Positions 8,687 to 20,595 are shown, counted from the first letter of the stretch. The stretch is 64,000 nt of DNA from Thalassobaculum sp. OXR-137 (GCF_034377285.1 NZ_CP139715.1:5250501-5314500); one strand, 5' to 3'. A program made the numbers and translations. The notes: generated by a model from the letters alone, not told the origin.

Positions 8687-10366
8687 ATGATCTTCGAGCA
8701 CGTTGTCTTCGCCTTCGGCGAGGTCTTCCACTGGAAGAACCTGGGCCTGATGTTCCTCGGCACGACGGCCGGGCTGATCGCCGGCTCGATCCCGGGCTTC
8801 ACCATCGCCATGGCCGTCGTCCTGACGCTGCCCTTCACCTTCGGCATGACGTCGGTGGAAGGGCTGTCCACCATGATCGGCGTGTTCGTGGGCGGGCTGT
8901 CCGGCGGCCTGATGTCGGGCATGCTGACCGGCATCCCCGGCACCCCCTCCTCGATCGCCACGACCTTCGACGGCTTCCCGATGGCCCGCAACGGCCGCCC
9001 CGGGCTGGCGCTGGGCCTGGGCGTGTGGTCGAGCTTCTTCGGCGGCATCTTCAGCGCCGTCCTGCTGGTGACCCTGGCCCCGAGCCTGGCCAAGATCGGA
9101 CTGGAATTCGGACCCTGGGACTATTTCGCCCTGGTTCTGTTCGCCCTGACCATCACCGCCAGCCTGTCGGGCGAGACCCTGATCAAGGGGATCATCGCCG
9201 GCCTGCTCGGCCTGTTCGTCGCCTCCATCGGCGAGGACGACGTCAACGGCGTGGCCCGCTTCACCTTCGACATCGAGACCCTGGAGAGCGGGTTCGACTT
9301 CCTGCCGGTCCTGATCGGCCTGTTCGCCTTCAGCCAGCTCCTCTCCGACGTCCAGGACCGGGACAAGGCGCGCGAGCCGCTGATGACCGGCGTCGAGGCC
9401 AAGGGGATCCGGGTCGAGCATCTGGCCGCGATCAAGATGATCGCGGTCCGGTGGGTCAATGTCGTGCGGTCCTCGGCGATCGGCGTGTTCACCGGCGTTC
9501 TGCCGGCGGCCGGCGGCTCAATCTCGAACATCCTGGCCTACGATCAGGCGAAGAAGGCGTCGAAGAAGCCCGAGGAGTACGGCACCGGAATCCCGGACGG
9601 CATCATCGCGCCGGAATCCGCCAACAACGCGACGGCCGGCGGCGCGCTGATCACGATGATGGCGCTCGGCATTCCGGGCGACGTCATCACCGCCGTCATG
9701 CTGGGCGCGCTGCTGATCCACAACGTGCAGCCGAGCCCGACCTTCATCAGCCAGAACCCCGACCTCGCCTACGCGATCTTCATCGCGTTCTTCCTGGCGC
9801 ATTTCATCATGATCATCATGCAGACCTTCTGTCTGCGCGCCTTTCTGCTGGTGGTCCGGATCCCGATGTACATGCTGGCGGCGGTGATCCTGGCCTACTG
9901 TGCCATCGGCGTGTTCGCCCTGAACAACGTCATGGAGGACATCTGGGCGCTCTTCGTCTTCGGCCTGATCGGGTACGGGATGAAGCTGCTCGGGTTCCCG
10001 CTGGCGCCGATGATCCTGGGCGTGGTTCTCGGCAGCGTTGCCGAGCTCAACCTCAGCCGGGCGATCTCCCTGTCGGGCACCACCGAGCAGTTCCTGCTGG
10101 ACATGGTGATGCGGCCCTGGGCGCTGTTCTTCCTGGTCGTGGCGGCGTTCTCGATCCTGTTCCCGTGGTACCAGAAGGCGCGGGAGACGGCCGTCTGGAC
10201 GCTCGGCTACATTCCCGGGCTGATGGTCTGTCTGGCGGTGCCGATGTTCATGATGGAAGGCTGGCCGCGCACACTTATCGCTGTGGCGTTGGTGCTGGGC
10301 GCGGTTTATCTTCTGGTCCAAAGCGCGCGTCGTGGGTGGAGCGTTAACCCCGACGGCGCCGCCTGA
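8687..10366 (+). CDS. tctA: TctA family large permease of the TTT transporter
   Basis: A 559-residue polytopic protein with the two hallmark TctA loops: GSIPGFTIAM with GIPGTPSSIATTFDGFP in the N-terminal half, and ALGIPGDVITAVMLGAL in the C-terminal half. It also has GVLPAAGGSISN and a run of hydrophobic segments. TctA forms the translocation path that accepts ligand from TctC. It is somewhat longer than the usual 500 residues, with the excess at the C-terminus. A GGGGAG site precedes the start. It is co-directional with the DgcN-like gene 67 bp downstream. Confidence 0.93.
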   Translation: MIFEHVVFAFGEVFHWKNLGLMFLGTTAGLIAGSIPGFTIAMAVVLTLPFTFGMTSVEGLSTMIGVFVGGLSGGLMSGMLTGIPGTPSSIATTFDGFPMARNGRPGLALGLGVWSSFFGGIFSAVLLVTLAPSLAKIGLEFGPWDYFALVLFALTITASLSGETLIKGIIAGLLGLFVASIGEDDVNGVARFTFDIETLESGFDFLPVLIGLFAFSQLLSDVQDRDKAREPLMTGVEAKGIRVEHLAAIKMIAVRWVNVVRSSAIGVFTGVLPAAGGSISNILAYDQAKKASKKPEEYGTGIPDGIIAPESANNATAGGALITMMALGIPGDVITAVMLGALLIHNVQPSPTFISQNPDLAYAIFIAFFLAHFIMIIMQTFCLRAFLLVVRIPMYMLAAVILAYCAIGVFALNNVMEDIWALFVFGLIGYGMKLLGFPLAPMILGVVLGSVAELNLSRAISLSGTTEQFLLDMVMRPWALFFLVVAAFSILFPWYQKARETAVWTLGYIPGLMVCLAVPMFMMEGWPRTLIAVALVLGAVYLLVQSARRGWSVNPDGAA

Positions 10367-10433
10367 TCCTCGGCACGGTCGGCCGGTATTGATCCCGGCC
10401 CCTGCCACCACCTGCAATCCCCTGGGGAGCGTC

Positions 10434-11450
10434 ATGTCGCGTTTCGAGATTCAGAACCCGTATCTGCTGTTCCTGGGCGACGCCCCCGACCAGCTCGCCG
10501 CCAAGACCGCGAACGGCGTGAAGGTGTGGCGTCCGGACTGGTGCGTCGGCCAGTTCCGCTTCCCCGCCTGCAAGGCCGATCTCGGCCTGCCCGACATGAC
10601 CATCGAGGAAGCGGCCGCCGCCGGCGTGAAGACCGTGATCCTGGGCGTCGCCAACCGCGGCGGCTTCATCCCGGAGAGCTGGATCATCGAGCTCGTCAAG
10701 GCGCTGAACCTGGGCATGGACATCGCCTCGGGCCTGCACACCCGGATCACCACGATCCCGGCCCTGAAGGAAGCCGCCGAGAAGAACGGCCGCAAGCTGT
10801 TCGACGTGCGCCACCCGACCCGCGACTATCCGGTCGCCAGCGGCGTGCCGCGCAAGGGCAAGCGCCTGCTGACCGTCGGCACCGACGTCTCCGTCGGCAA
10901 GATGTTCACCACGCTCGCCATCGAGAAGGAAATGCGCGCCCGCGGCATGAACGCCGACTTCCGCGCCACCGGCCAGACCGGCATCTTCATCGCCGGCTCG
11001 GGCCTGTCTGTCGACGCGGTGATTGCCGACTTCATCTCCGGCTCCATCGAGTGGCTGGCGCCTGAGAACAGCGAGGACCACTGGGACCTGATCGAGGGTC
11101 AGGGCTCGCTGTACAACGTGTCCTATTCCGGCGTGACCCTGGGCCTGATCCACGGCGCCCAGTCCGACGCCCTTGTGATGTGCCACGAGATCGGCCGCCC
11201 GCACATGCGCGGCCTGCCGGACTACGAGGTCCCGGCCATCCCGACGGCGATGGACACCATCCTGCACATGGCCAAGATGGTGAACTCGGACGTCAAGTTC
11301 GTCGGCGTGTCCCTGAACACCTCCAACGTGTCGGCCGCCGAGGCCGAGGCCTTCAAGAAGAAGACCGCCGAGGAGACCGGCCTGCCCGTCGTCGATCCGA
11401 TCAAGGACGGCGTGGCGCCGATCGTCGACAACATCGTCGCCAGCTACTGA
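10434..11450 (+). CDS. dgcN: DgcN-like N-acetyltransferase (DUF1611 family)
   Basis: A 338-residue DUF1611 protein with an N-terminal Rossmann-like domain and a C-terminal P-loop domain; the nucleotide-binding motif GTDVSVGKMFTT is at residues 149-160. Characteristic blocks are YLLFLGDAP at the start and DLIEGQGSLYNVSYSGV. In marine proteobacteria DgcN acetylates D-glutamate so that the racemase DgcA can convert it to N-acetyl-L-glutamate. No DgcA-like gene is in this window. The start at 10434 follows GGGGAGC. Its place directly after tctA suggests it acts on the imported substrate. Family assignment is firm; the D-glutamate specificity is inferred. Confidence 0.8.
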   Translation: MSRFEIQNPYLLFLGDAPDQLAAKTANGVKVWRPDWCVGQFRFPACKADLGLPDMTIEEAAAAGVKTVILGVANRGGFIPESWIIELVKALNLGMDIASGLHTRITTIPALKEAAEKNGRKLFDVRHPTRDYPVASGVPRKGKRLLTVGTDVSVGKMFTTLAIEKEMRARGMNADFRATGQTGIFIAGSGLSVDAVIADFISGSIEWLAPENSEDHWDLIEGQGSLYNVSYSGVTLGLIHGAQSDALVMCHEIGRPHMRGLPDYEVPAIPTAMDTILHMAKMVNSDVKFVGVSLNTSNVSAAEAEAFKKKTAEETGLPVVDPIKDGVAPIVDNIVASY

Positions 11451-11453
11451 GCG

Positions 11454-11798
11454 GTGACAGAGATCGCCGACCTGCTGCGCCCGGTCCTTGAGGATCGGGC
11501 GCGGGCGGGGGCGACGATCATCTACGCCCATCTCGCCCATGCCGCCGGGGTCCCCTCCCCGCACTCGGTCCACAAGACCGGAGAGGCGCTGGAGGTGCTG
11601 ATGGAGCAGGATGCCGCGCACGGCCGCCCTCTGCTGGCGGCCGTCGCCATTTCCAAGGCCCGCGACGGGCTGCCGGCGCCGGGGTTCTTTCAGAAAGCGG
11701 TCGAGCTCGGCCTGTATTTCGGCCCGGACCGGGGCGCGCAGGCGGCGACCTACCACGCCCTGGAGCTGGAGAAGGTCTGGGCGGCGTTCAGGGATTAA
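11454..11798 (+). CDS. Small conserved protein coupled to the DgcN-like gene
   Basis: A 114-residue protein starting at GTG three bases after the DgcN-like stop codon, so translation is probably coupled. It is soluble and mostly helical, with blocks such as HLAHAAGVPSPHSVHKTGEAL and AAVAISKARDGLPAPGFF. The SKxRxxLPxxGFF-type segment reads like a conserved nucleic-acid- or nucleotide-related motif, but I cannot name a family. Codon use matches the neighbours. A partner or regulator of the acetyltransferase is possible, on position alone. Confidence 0.7.
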   Translation: MTEIADLLRPVLEDRARAGATIIYAHLAHAAGVPSPHSVHKTGEALEVLMEQDAAHGRPLLAAVAISKARDGLPAPGFFQKAVELGLYFGPDRGAQAATYHALELEKVWAAFRD

Positions 11799-11817
11799 CC
11801 TCCCCCTCGCCTCTAAA

Positions 11818-11933
11818 CGTCTTCCCGGGCTTGCCCCGGGATCCAGAACAGCCGTCGCTGGAGCGGTGTGAGAGTAGTGTCTGGTGCTCCAGCACGCCCT
11901 TTTCCTAGGTCCCGGATCAAGTCCGGGAAGACG
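11818..11933. repeat. Nested inverted REP-like pair (BIME-like)
   Basis: CGTCTTCCCGGGCTTGCCCC at 11818 returns in inverted form ending at 11933 (core GTCCGGGAAGACG). Between them GCTGGAGC (11857-11864) pairs with GCTCCAGC (11886-11893). The whole 116 bp can fold as one long hairpin. It lies between convergent genes, so it may also end transcripts. Confidence 0.75.
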
Positions 11934-11957
11934 GAGAAGTGGAGAGGCGCTTGCCCC

Positions 11958-12898
11958 TCACCCCATCCCGTCGGTGCCGGCGCCGCAGACGATGGTGCAG
12001 ACCGTCTCGCCCTTCGCCGCCGTGACCGCGCCGGACTGCAGTGCCGCCAGGCCCGCCGCGCCCGCGAGCTCCGCCCCGATGGCGCATTCGGCCCAGAGCC
12101 ACCGGGCGGCCGCGACCATCGCCGCGTCGTCCACCAGGACGATGTCGTCTACGTTTGCCGAGATCAGGTCGTAGTTCACCTGCTCGCTGCGGCGCGGCGC
12201 CAGGGTGCCCGCCGCCGTCGAAATCGCGTCCAGGGTGACCAGCCCGCCCGCCTTGCGGCTCTCGTAGTGGGTCGGCGCCCCCACCGGCTCGACCCCGATC
12301 ACCTTCACCTGCGGCCGGGCCGCCTTGACCGCGGTCGCCACGCCGGAAATCAGCCCGCCGCCGCCGATGGCGACCACCAGTGTGTCCAGATCCGGTACCT
12401 GGTCGAGGATCTCCAGCCCCAGGGTGCCCTGGCCGTTGATCACGCTCTCCGGCGCGAAGGGATGGACCCAGGTCATGCCATCGGCCTCGGCCCGCGCCAT
12501 GGCGGCGACCGCGGCCTCGTCGAAGACGGTCCCCTCGATCACCACCTCCGCGCCCCAGCGGCGCAGGGCGTCTGCCTTGGAGGACGGCGCGGAGCTGGGC
12601 AGATAGACCACCGCCTTCACCCCGCCCATCCAGGCGGCATAGGCCACGGCGAGACCGTGGTTGCCGCCCGACGCGGTGATCAGCCCGCGCGACACGTCCT
12701 CCGCACTCAGCGACTTCAGCGTATTCACCGCCCCGCGGACCTTGAAGGAGCCGGTCGGCTGCAGGAAATCGAGCTTGAGGACGAGCCGTCCCTCGGTCAC
12801 CGGATTGAGCAGCCCCACCGGCTCCAGGACCGGGGTGGCGCGCACATGGCCGGCGATCCGGGCCTGGGCGGCGCGGATGGTGTCGAGTGTCACCGTCA

Positions 12899-12899
<1 letters not shown>
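11958..12899 (-). CDS. Threonine/serine dehydratase-like PLP enzyme
   Basis: A 313-residue fold-type II PLP enzyme. The lysine that holds the cofactor is K53 in PTGSFKVRGA, the phosphate loop is IGGGGLISG near residues 177-185, and the substrate loop is ASGGNHG near 76-82. There is no C-terminal ACT regulatory domain, so this is the short catabolic type. Its start codon shares one base with the stop of the SDR gene upstream (TGATG), so the two are translated together. Serine, threonine or 3-hydroxyaspartate are possible substrates; the last would suit the aspartate dehydrogenase nearby, but that is speculation. Confidence 0.85.
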
Positions 12900-15273
<2,374 letters not shown>

Positions 15274-15322
15274 GCCGACGGTATGGGATGTCTAGACCCA
15301 GTTTGCTGGGTGGTCCGGTGCC

Positions 15323-15493
15323 CGGATCCTGATTTGCATCAGGATGACGTAAAAAAATAAGCCCGTCGTCCTGACGAAAGTCGGGACCAAGCCCCTGGCC
15401 TCACCACCGAGAGAAACTGGTATCAAGCCCCGCAGAAGGTTGGAGCGAACCGGCGGTTCGTATCACGGTCCTGACTTTCGTCAGGATGACGGC
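15323..15493. repeat. Three-copy REP-like array
   Basis: Copies lie at 15323-15349 (inverted), 15363-15391 (direct, CCGTCGTCCTGACGAAAGTC core) and 15465-15493 (inverted). Each is a palindrome built on CCTGAC-N-GTCAGG or a diverged CCTGAT form, and orientations alternate as in BIME clusters. They fill most of the 222-bp space between the GIY-YIG gene and the molybdoenzyme. The middle copy is an empty-site match for the IS110 insertion. Confidence 0.8.
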
Positions 15494-15495
15494 CC

Positions 15496-17808
15496 CTACC
15501 CCTCCACCTTCGGCTTTCGCATCACCGTCACGTCCGGGACCACGCCATCGACCTTGGCGACCTGCACCAGCGTCGAGTGCGCGGTCGGGCCCTGGCCCAG
15601 CCGCGAGGTGCCCCGGTCTCGAGTGAGCACGTTCGGGTTGCCGTGGACTTCCAGCCCGCCCGGGGTCTCCGGGTCGTACCAGGCGCCGGTGGAGAGCTGG
15701 ATCACGCCCGGCATCACCTGATCGCTGACGATCGCGCCGGCGAGACACGCGCCCCGGTCGTTCCAGACCCGCACGACGTCGCCGGAGGAAATCCCCCGGG
15801 CCGCCGCATCGTCCGGATGCAGGGTCATCGGCTCGCGCCCGGCCACCTTGGAGCCCTGGCTGACCTGGCCGCAATCGAGCTGGCTGTGCAGACGGGTTCG
15901 CGGCTGGTTCGACATCAGGTGCAGCGGGAAATCCTTCGCCCTCTCCGCCCCCAGCCACTCGTCCGGCTCGCGCCAGACCGGATGGCCCGGGCAGTCGTCG
16001 TAGCCGAAGCCGTCGACGGTCGACGAGAAGATCTCGATCTTGCCCGACGGGGTCTGCAGCCGGTGGGTGTCCGGATCGGCGCGGAAGTCCTCCAGCATCA
16101 CCATCGGCTTCTCGGGATCGGGGAGCTCCACATGCTCCTGCTCCCAGAAGGTCTCGAAGTCCGGCAGTTCGAACCCGGCCTCGGCGGCGCGCTGGCGGGA
16201 CTGGTCCCAGAGATGGCGGATCCAGTCCATCTCGTCGCGGCCCTCGGTGTAGCGCTCGGAAAAGCCCAGACGGTCGGCGAGACCGGTGAAGATCTCGTAA
16301 TCCGGCCGGCTCTCGCCCACCCGCGGGATCGCCTGCTTCATCGCCGAGGAGAGCGGCTCCCAATGGGTGATGGAGAGGTCGTTGCGCTCCAGCGCCGTGG
16401 TCGACGGGAAGACGATGTCGGCGTGCCGCGCCATCGAGGTCCAGAAGATCTCGTTGACGATGATCGTGTCCGGCTTCTGGAAGGCGCGGACGAGCTGGTT
16501 GATGTCCTGATGGTGGTGGAACGGGTTGCCGCCGGCCCAGTAGACCAGCTTGATGTCCGCATAGGTCCGCCGCTCGCCGTTGAAATCGTACTCGGCACCG
16601 GGGTTCAGCAGCATGTCGGAGATGCGGGCGACCGGAATGAAGTCGCTGACCGTGTTGATACCCTGGGGCACCGACGGCCACGTGAACTGCTTCACCGGGT
16701 TGCCGATGCCGTTCTCCGAGCTGTAGCCGAGGCCGAACCCGCCGCCCGGCAGGCCGATCTGGCCGAGCATGGCGGCCAGCACGACGGTCATCCAGATCGG
16801 CTGCTCGCCGTACTCGGCGCGCTGCATCGACCAGGTCGAATTGATCATGGTCCGCTTCGACGCCATGCGCCGGGCGAGGCCGCGGATGGTCTCCGCGTCG
16901 ACGCCGCTGATCTTGGCGGCCCAGTCGGCGGTCTTCGGCTGGCCGTCGGTCTCGCCGCGTAGATAGGCCTCGAACGGCGCGAAGCCGGTGGTGTAGCGCT
17001 CCAGGAACGCCTTGTCGTGCAGCCCTTCGCTGAGCAGCGTGTGGGCCAGCGCCAGCATGATCGACATGTCCGAGCCGGGGCGCGGGGCGATCCACTCGCC
17101 GCCCAGATCCGGCGGCAGGTCGGAGCGGATCGGGCTCAGATAGACCAGCTCGCAGCCGGCATCGGCGCAGTCGCGCAGGCCGTGGTAGCAGGTGTGACGG
17201 CCGACCCCGCCGGAGGTGACCTGGGCGTTCTTCACCGGCATGCCGCCGAACATCACCAGCAGCTCGCAATGCTCGGCGAGCACCGGCCAGGTGGTGTGGG
17301 TGTTCAGCACGTCGCGGAACGGGCCGACCACATAGGGAACGATCGCCTCGGCCGCGGCGTAGGAATAGGTGCCCCGGTGCGAGACATAGCCGCCGAGCTG
17401 ATTGAAGAACCGGTGGATATGCGAGTTGGCGTGGTGGAACCGCCCGGCGCTCGCCCAGCCGTAGGAGCCGGCATACATCGACCCGTTGCCGTGCTCGTCC
17501 TTCACCCGCTTCAGTTCCTGGGCGGCCATGTCCAGCGCCTCGTCCCAGGGCACGGCGACGAACGGCTCGTTGCCGCGGCCGGTGCGGTCGCTGTTGTGGC
17601 GCTTCTCCAGCCAGCCCTTGCGGACATGCGGACGGGCGACGCGGGTCTCGTGGGTGACCGCGTCCACGATGCCCGGACCGATGATCGCCGGGGCCGGGTC
17701 CTTCTCGTAGTCATGCACCGCGAGCAGCCTGTCGCCCTCGACCTCGGCGTAGTAGGTGCCCCAATGGGTGGCGGTCGGAACCAGGGTGCGCTTGATCGCG
17801 GTGCTCAT
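15496..17808 (-). CDS. Cytoplasmic molybdopterin oxidoreductase, BisC/TorZ-like (DMSO reductase family)
   Basis: A 770-residue protein containing bis-MGD molybdenum enzyme domains. The block YGWASAGRFHHANSHIHRF near residues 120-140 carries the serine expected to bind molybdenum in biotin-sulfoxide, TMAO and DMSO reductases. YWAGGNPFHHHQD and the C-terminal dinucleotide domain (SNQPRTRLHSQ) are also typical. There is no Cys-rich iron-sulfur motif at the N-terminus and no Tat signal, so it acts in the cytoplasm like BisC. It starts 25 bp after the SucA-like stop codon and is probably co-transcribed with it. The substrate may be a sulfoxide or N-oxide; it is not determined by sequence alone. 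Confidence 0.85.
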   Translation of the reverse strand: MSTAIKRTLVPTATHWGTYYAEVEGDRLLAVHDYEKDPAPAIIGPGIVDAVTHETRVARPHVRKGWLEKRHNSDRTGRGNEPFVAVPWDEALDMAAQELKRVKDEHGNGSMYAGSYGWASAGRFHHANSHIHRFFNQLGGYVSHRGTYSYAAAEAIVPYVVGPFRDVLNTHTTWPVLAEHCELLVMFGGMPVKNAQVTSGGVGRHTCYHGLRDCADAGCELVYLSPIRSDLPPDLGGEWIAPRPGSDMSIMLALAHTLLSEGLHDKAFLERYTTGFAPFEAYLRGETDGQPKTADWAAKISGVDAETIRGLARRMASKRTMINSTWSMQRAEYGEQPIWMTVVLAAMLGQIGLPGGGFGLGYSSENGIGNPVKQFTWPSVPQGINTVSDFIPVARISDMLLNPGAEYDFNGERRTYADIKLVYWAGGNPFHHHQDINQLVRAFQKPDTIIVNEIFWTSMARHADIVFPSTTALERNDLSITHWEPLSSAMKQAIPRVGESRPDYEIFTGLADRLGFSERYTEGRDEMDWIRHLWDQSRQRAAEAGFELPDFETFWEQEHVELPDPEKPMVMLEDFRADPDTHRLQTPSGKIEIFSSTVDGFGYDDCPGHPVWREPDEWLGAERAKDFPLHLMSNQPRTRLHSQLDCGQVSQGSKVAGREPMTLHPDDAAARGISSGDVVRVWNDRGACLAGAIVSDQVMPGVIQLSTGAWYDPETPGGLEVHGNPNVLTRDRGTSRLGQGPTAHSTLVQVAKVDGVVPDVTVMRKPKVEG

Positions 17809-17833
17809 GTCTTTCGTCCTCTCCGTCGGCCGA

Positions 17834-20542
17834 TCAGGCCAGCGCGGCCTCGATGACCGCCGCCTGCTCCGCCTTGTGCCACACGCCCCAGCCCACGGCC
17901 GGGGACGGTGCGGCATCGCGTCCAACATAGGTGGCACGAGCCCCGGACTCGCGCAAGCCACCGAGAATGCGGGCGAGATGCGGATCCAGATGGCGCCAGG
18001 CCCCCATATTCTCCGGCTCTTCCTGGGCCCAGACCACCTCGGCCTTGGGATGCTTCTTCAGGATCGCGGCGATCGCCGTCTCCGGCACCGGATACAGCTC
18101 CTCGATCCGGACCAGGGCCACGTCCTCGATCCGCCGCTCCCGCCGGGCGGCGGCGAGGTCGAAATAGGTCTTGCCGGAGGTCAGCACGACCTTGCGGGCA
18201 TCGGCGTCGACCTGGGCGTCGTCGATCACCGCCCGGAACGACGTGCCGGCCCCCATCTCGCTGAGCCTGGACTGGGCCTCGGCGTGGCGCAGACCGGACT
18301 TGGAGGTCAGCAGCACCAGCGGCCGGCGCCACGGAGCCAGGAGCTGGCGGCGCAGGGCGTGGAACAGGTTGGCCGGCGAGCCGCAGGCCACGACCGAGAT
18401 GTTGTTGCGTGCCGCCATCTGCAGAAAGCGCTCCGGCCGGGCGGAGGAATGCTCCGGCCCGCCGCCCTCAAGCCCATGCGGCAGCATCAGGACGAGGCCC
18501 GACTGGCGCAGCCATTTGTCGTCCCCCGCGACCAGGAACTGATCGATCACCGCCTGGGCGCCGTTGGCGAAGTCGCCGAACTGCGCCTCCCAGCAGACCA
18601 GCATGTCCGGGTCGGTGATGGACATGCCGTATTCGAAGGCCATGCAGGCCTCCTCGGTCAGTGGGCTGTCGGCGAAGGTCAGGTGGTGCGGCGTTGCCGC
18701 AAGCGCGGCGAGCGGGGTGTGCTCGGCACCGGTCTTCTGGTCGAACACCACCGCATGGCGCTGGGAGAAGGTGCCGCGCCGGCTGTCCTGGCCGGTCAGG
18801 CGCACCGCCTTGCCATCCTCCAGCAGCGAGGCGAAGGCCAGCGCCTCCGCTGTGCCGAAATTGATCCCGTCTTCGAGGGTGTCGAGCCGCTCGCCCCATT
18901 GCCGGGCGATCTTGGCGTTCAGCGCGAAACCTTCCGGCACGGCGACACTGGCCTCCGCCAATCGGCGCAGACGGGCGGCCCCGACACCGGTGACCGGCAC
19001 CTCGCCCGCGCCCACCGTCGACAGGGACGACCAGCGGCCCTGCAGCCGGTCGGCCGCGTTCGGCTTGTAGCTCTTGGCCCGGTCGAAGGCGTCGTCCAGG
19101 GTCGACCAGTGGGCCTCGGCCATGGCTGTCGCCTCGGCCTCCGGCACCACCCCGGCGGCGGCGCAGGCCTCGGCGTAGCGCTGGGGGATGCCGGGCGTCT
19201 CGGCGATGCGGGTGTAGCGCACCGGCTCGGTGAACATCGGCTCCTCGAGCTCGTTATGCCCCCGGCGGCGGAACCCGACGATGTCGACCAGGATATCCTT
19301 GCCGAACTTGCGGCGGTATTCGAGCGCGATCCGGCCGGCCCGGGCACAGGCGTCCACGTCTTCGGAGGAGACATGGATGACCGGCGCGCCGATCGCCTTG
19401 GCCACGTCGCTGGGATGACGGGACGAGCGGCCGTGTTCCGGCTTCACCGTGAAGGCGAGCTGGTTGTTCACCAGCACATGCACCGACCCGCCGACGCCAT
19501 AGGCCGGCAGCCCGGCGAGCTGCAGCATCTCGGCGATCACGCCCTGGCCGGAGAAGGCGCCGTCGGTGTGGATCAGCAGCGGCAGCACGGCGCTAGTCGG
19601 ATCCGCCTCCCCGGACCGGCGCCGCAGGTCGAGGGTCGCCCGCGTCTTGCCCAGGGTGACCGCGGAGACGATCTCCACATGGCTCGGGTTGGACGGCATG
19701 GTCAGGCGGATGCGCCGCTCGATCCCGTCCGCGTCGGTGAAGCTGCGCTCGCCGGTGAACCCCAGGTGATAGGGCACGTCGGACGACGCCTGGGTGCCGT
19801 CGGGCACCTGGGGCGTGCCCAGCAGTTCGGAGAAGGCGGCGGTCAGCGGCTTGCCCACCAGCCGGGTGATCAGGGTCAGCCGGCCCCGGTGCATCGGCGC
19901 GATGACCGCCTTGTCCATGCCCGCGCGGGCGGCATCGCCGACGATTGCCTCGAGCAGAACGATCAGCGATTCCAGTCCTTCCAGGCCAAACCGCTTGTTG
20001 GTCGGCAGGCGCTTGTTCATGAAGGTTTCCATGGCGTCCGCCGCCAGCAGGGCGTCGAGACGGTCGCGCCGCTCGTCCGCCGCCGGCTCGCCGTAGAGGC
20101 CGCCTTCCACCGCCTCGACCAGCCAGTCCCGGGCCGCGCGGTCCTCCACATGCATCACCTCGGCGGTGAACCGCCCGCCCCAGGCGGCCTGCAGCCGCGC
20201 CGTCAGTTCCCGCGGCGTGGTGCCGCCGACATCGACGTCGAGATCGCTCTCGTCCAGGCCGTGGGCGTCCGGCGACAGGTCCGGATGGCCGGGCGCCTGG
20301 TTCAGGTCCAACGGATCGAGAGACGCCGCCAGGTGGCCGTACAGCCGCCATGCCGTCTTCAGCCGCTCGCAGGCCACCGCAATGCGCCCGTCCCCGGCCG
20401 CCGCCGGGCGCGGTCCGTCCGACCGGTCGGCATAGGGCGCGAACATCGCCCAGAGGGAGGGATCGATCGACAGCGGGTCCTTGAGGAAACGGGCGTAGAG
20501 GTCGTCGAGATAGCCGGCGCCGGCTGTGGGAAGCGTATTCAT
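17834..20542 (-). CDS. SucA-like 2-oxo acid dehydrogenase E1 paralog
   Basis: A 902-residue thiamine diphosphate enzyme of the 2-oxoglutarate dehydrogenase E1 family. It has the N-terminal E2-docking-like segment (YLDDLYARFLKDP), MHRGRL, NPSHVEIVSAVTLGK, the Mg/ThDP region (IHTDGAFSGQG...VNNQLAFT), RRRGHNELEEP and the C-terminal EEPENMGAWRH. The usual HGDAA is HTDGA here, keeping the metal-binding Asp. It is about 60-80 residues shorter than typical SucA, and no sucB or lpd follows; a molybdoenzyme does. A specialised paralog is more likely than the TCA-cycle enzyme. Substrate unknown. Confidence 0.85.
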   Translation of the reverse strand: MNTLPTAGAGYLDDLYARFLKDPLSIDPSLWAMFAPYADRSDGPRPAAAGDGRIAVACERLKTAWRLYGHLAASLDPLDLNQAPGHPDLSPDAHGLDESDLDVDVGGTTPRELTARLQAAWGGRFTAEVMHVEDRAARDWLVEAVEGGLYGEPAADERRDRLDALLAADAMETFMNKRLPTNKRFGLEGLESLIVLLEAIVGDAARAGMDKAVIAPMHRGRLTLITRLVGKPLTAAFSELLGTPQVPDGTQASSDVPYHLGFTGERSFTDADGIERRIRLTMPSNPSHVEIVSAVTLGKTRATLDLRRRSGEADPTSAVLPLLIHTDGAFSGQGVIAEMLQLAGLPAYGVGGSVHVLVNNQLAFTVKPEHGRSSRHPSDVAKAIGAPVIHVSSEDVDACARAGRIALEYRRKFGKDILVDIVGFRRRGHNELEEPMFTEPVRYTRIAETPGIPQRYAEACAAAGVVPEAEATAMAEAHWSTLDDAFDRAKSYKPNAADRLQGRWSSLSTVGAGEVPVTGVGAARLRRLAEASVAVPEGFALNAKIARQWGERLDTLEDGINFGTAEALAFASLLEDGKAVRLTGQDSRRGTFSQRHAVVFDQKTGAEHTPLAALAATPHHLTFADSPLTEEACMAFEYGMSITDPDMLVCWEAQFGDFANGAQAVIDQFLVAGDDKWLRQSGLVLMLPHGLEGGGPEHSSARPERFLQMAARNNISVVACGSPANLFHALRRQLLAPWRRPLVLLTSKSGLRHAEAQSRLSEMGAGTSFRAVIDDAQVDADARKVVLTSGKTYFDLAAARRERRIEDVALVRIEELYPVPETAIAAILKKHPKAEVVWAQEEPENMGAWRHLDPHLARILGGLRESGARATYVGRDAAPSPAVGWGVWHKAEQAAVIEAALA

Positions 20543-20583
20543 GGGAATCCGAATGGCTCGCTCGCGGGGGGCTTTTAGATTGT

Positions 20584-20595
20584 ATGCAAGTGCAT
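20584..20595. promoter_or_regulatory. Candidate operator dyad between divergent genes
   Basis: ATGCA-AG-TGCAT lies in TTGTATGCAAGTGCATGC in the 126-bp space between the SucA-like gene and the ComD-like gene. The TTGTATGCA half resembles sites used by GntR/FCD regulators. A shared regulator of both divergent units is possible; no regulator gene is next to it. Confidence 0.35.

Noticed and set aside
15274-15495. CRISPR array
   Set aside because: The repeated units are palindromes in alternating orientation with unequal spacing and only three copies, which fits REP/BIME, not CRISPR.
17756-20578. A 940-codon plus-strand open frame opposite the SucA-like gene
   Set aside because: Shadow of a strongly conserved E1 gene; the product is repetitive in His, Gln, Arg and Gly without domains.
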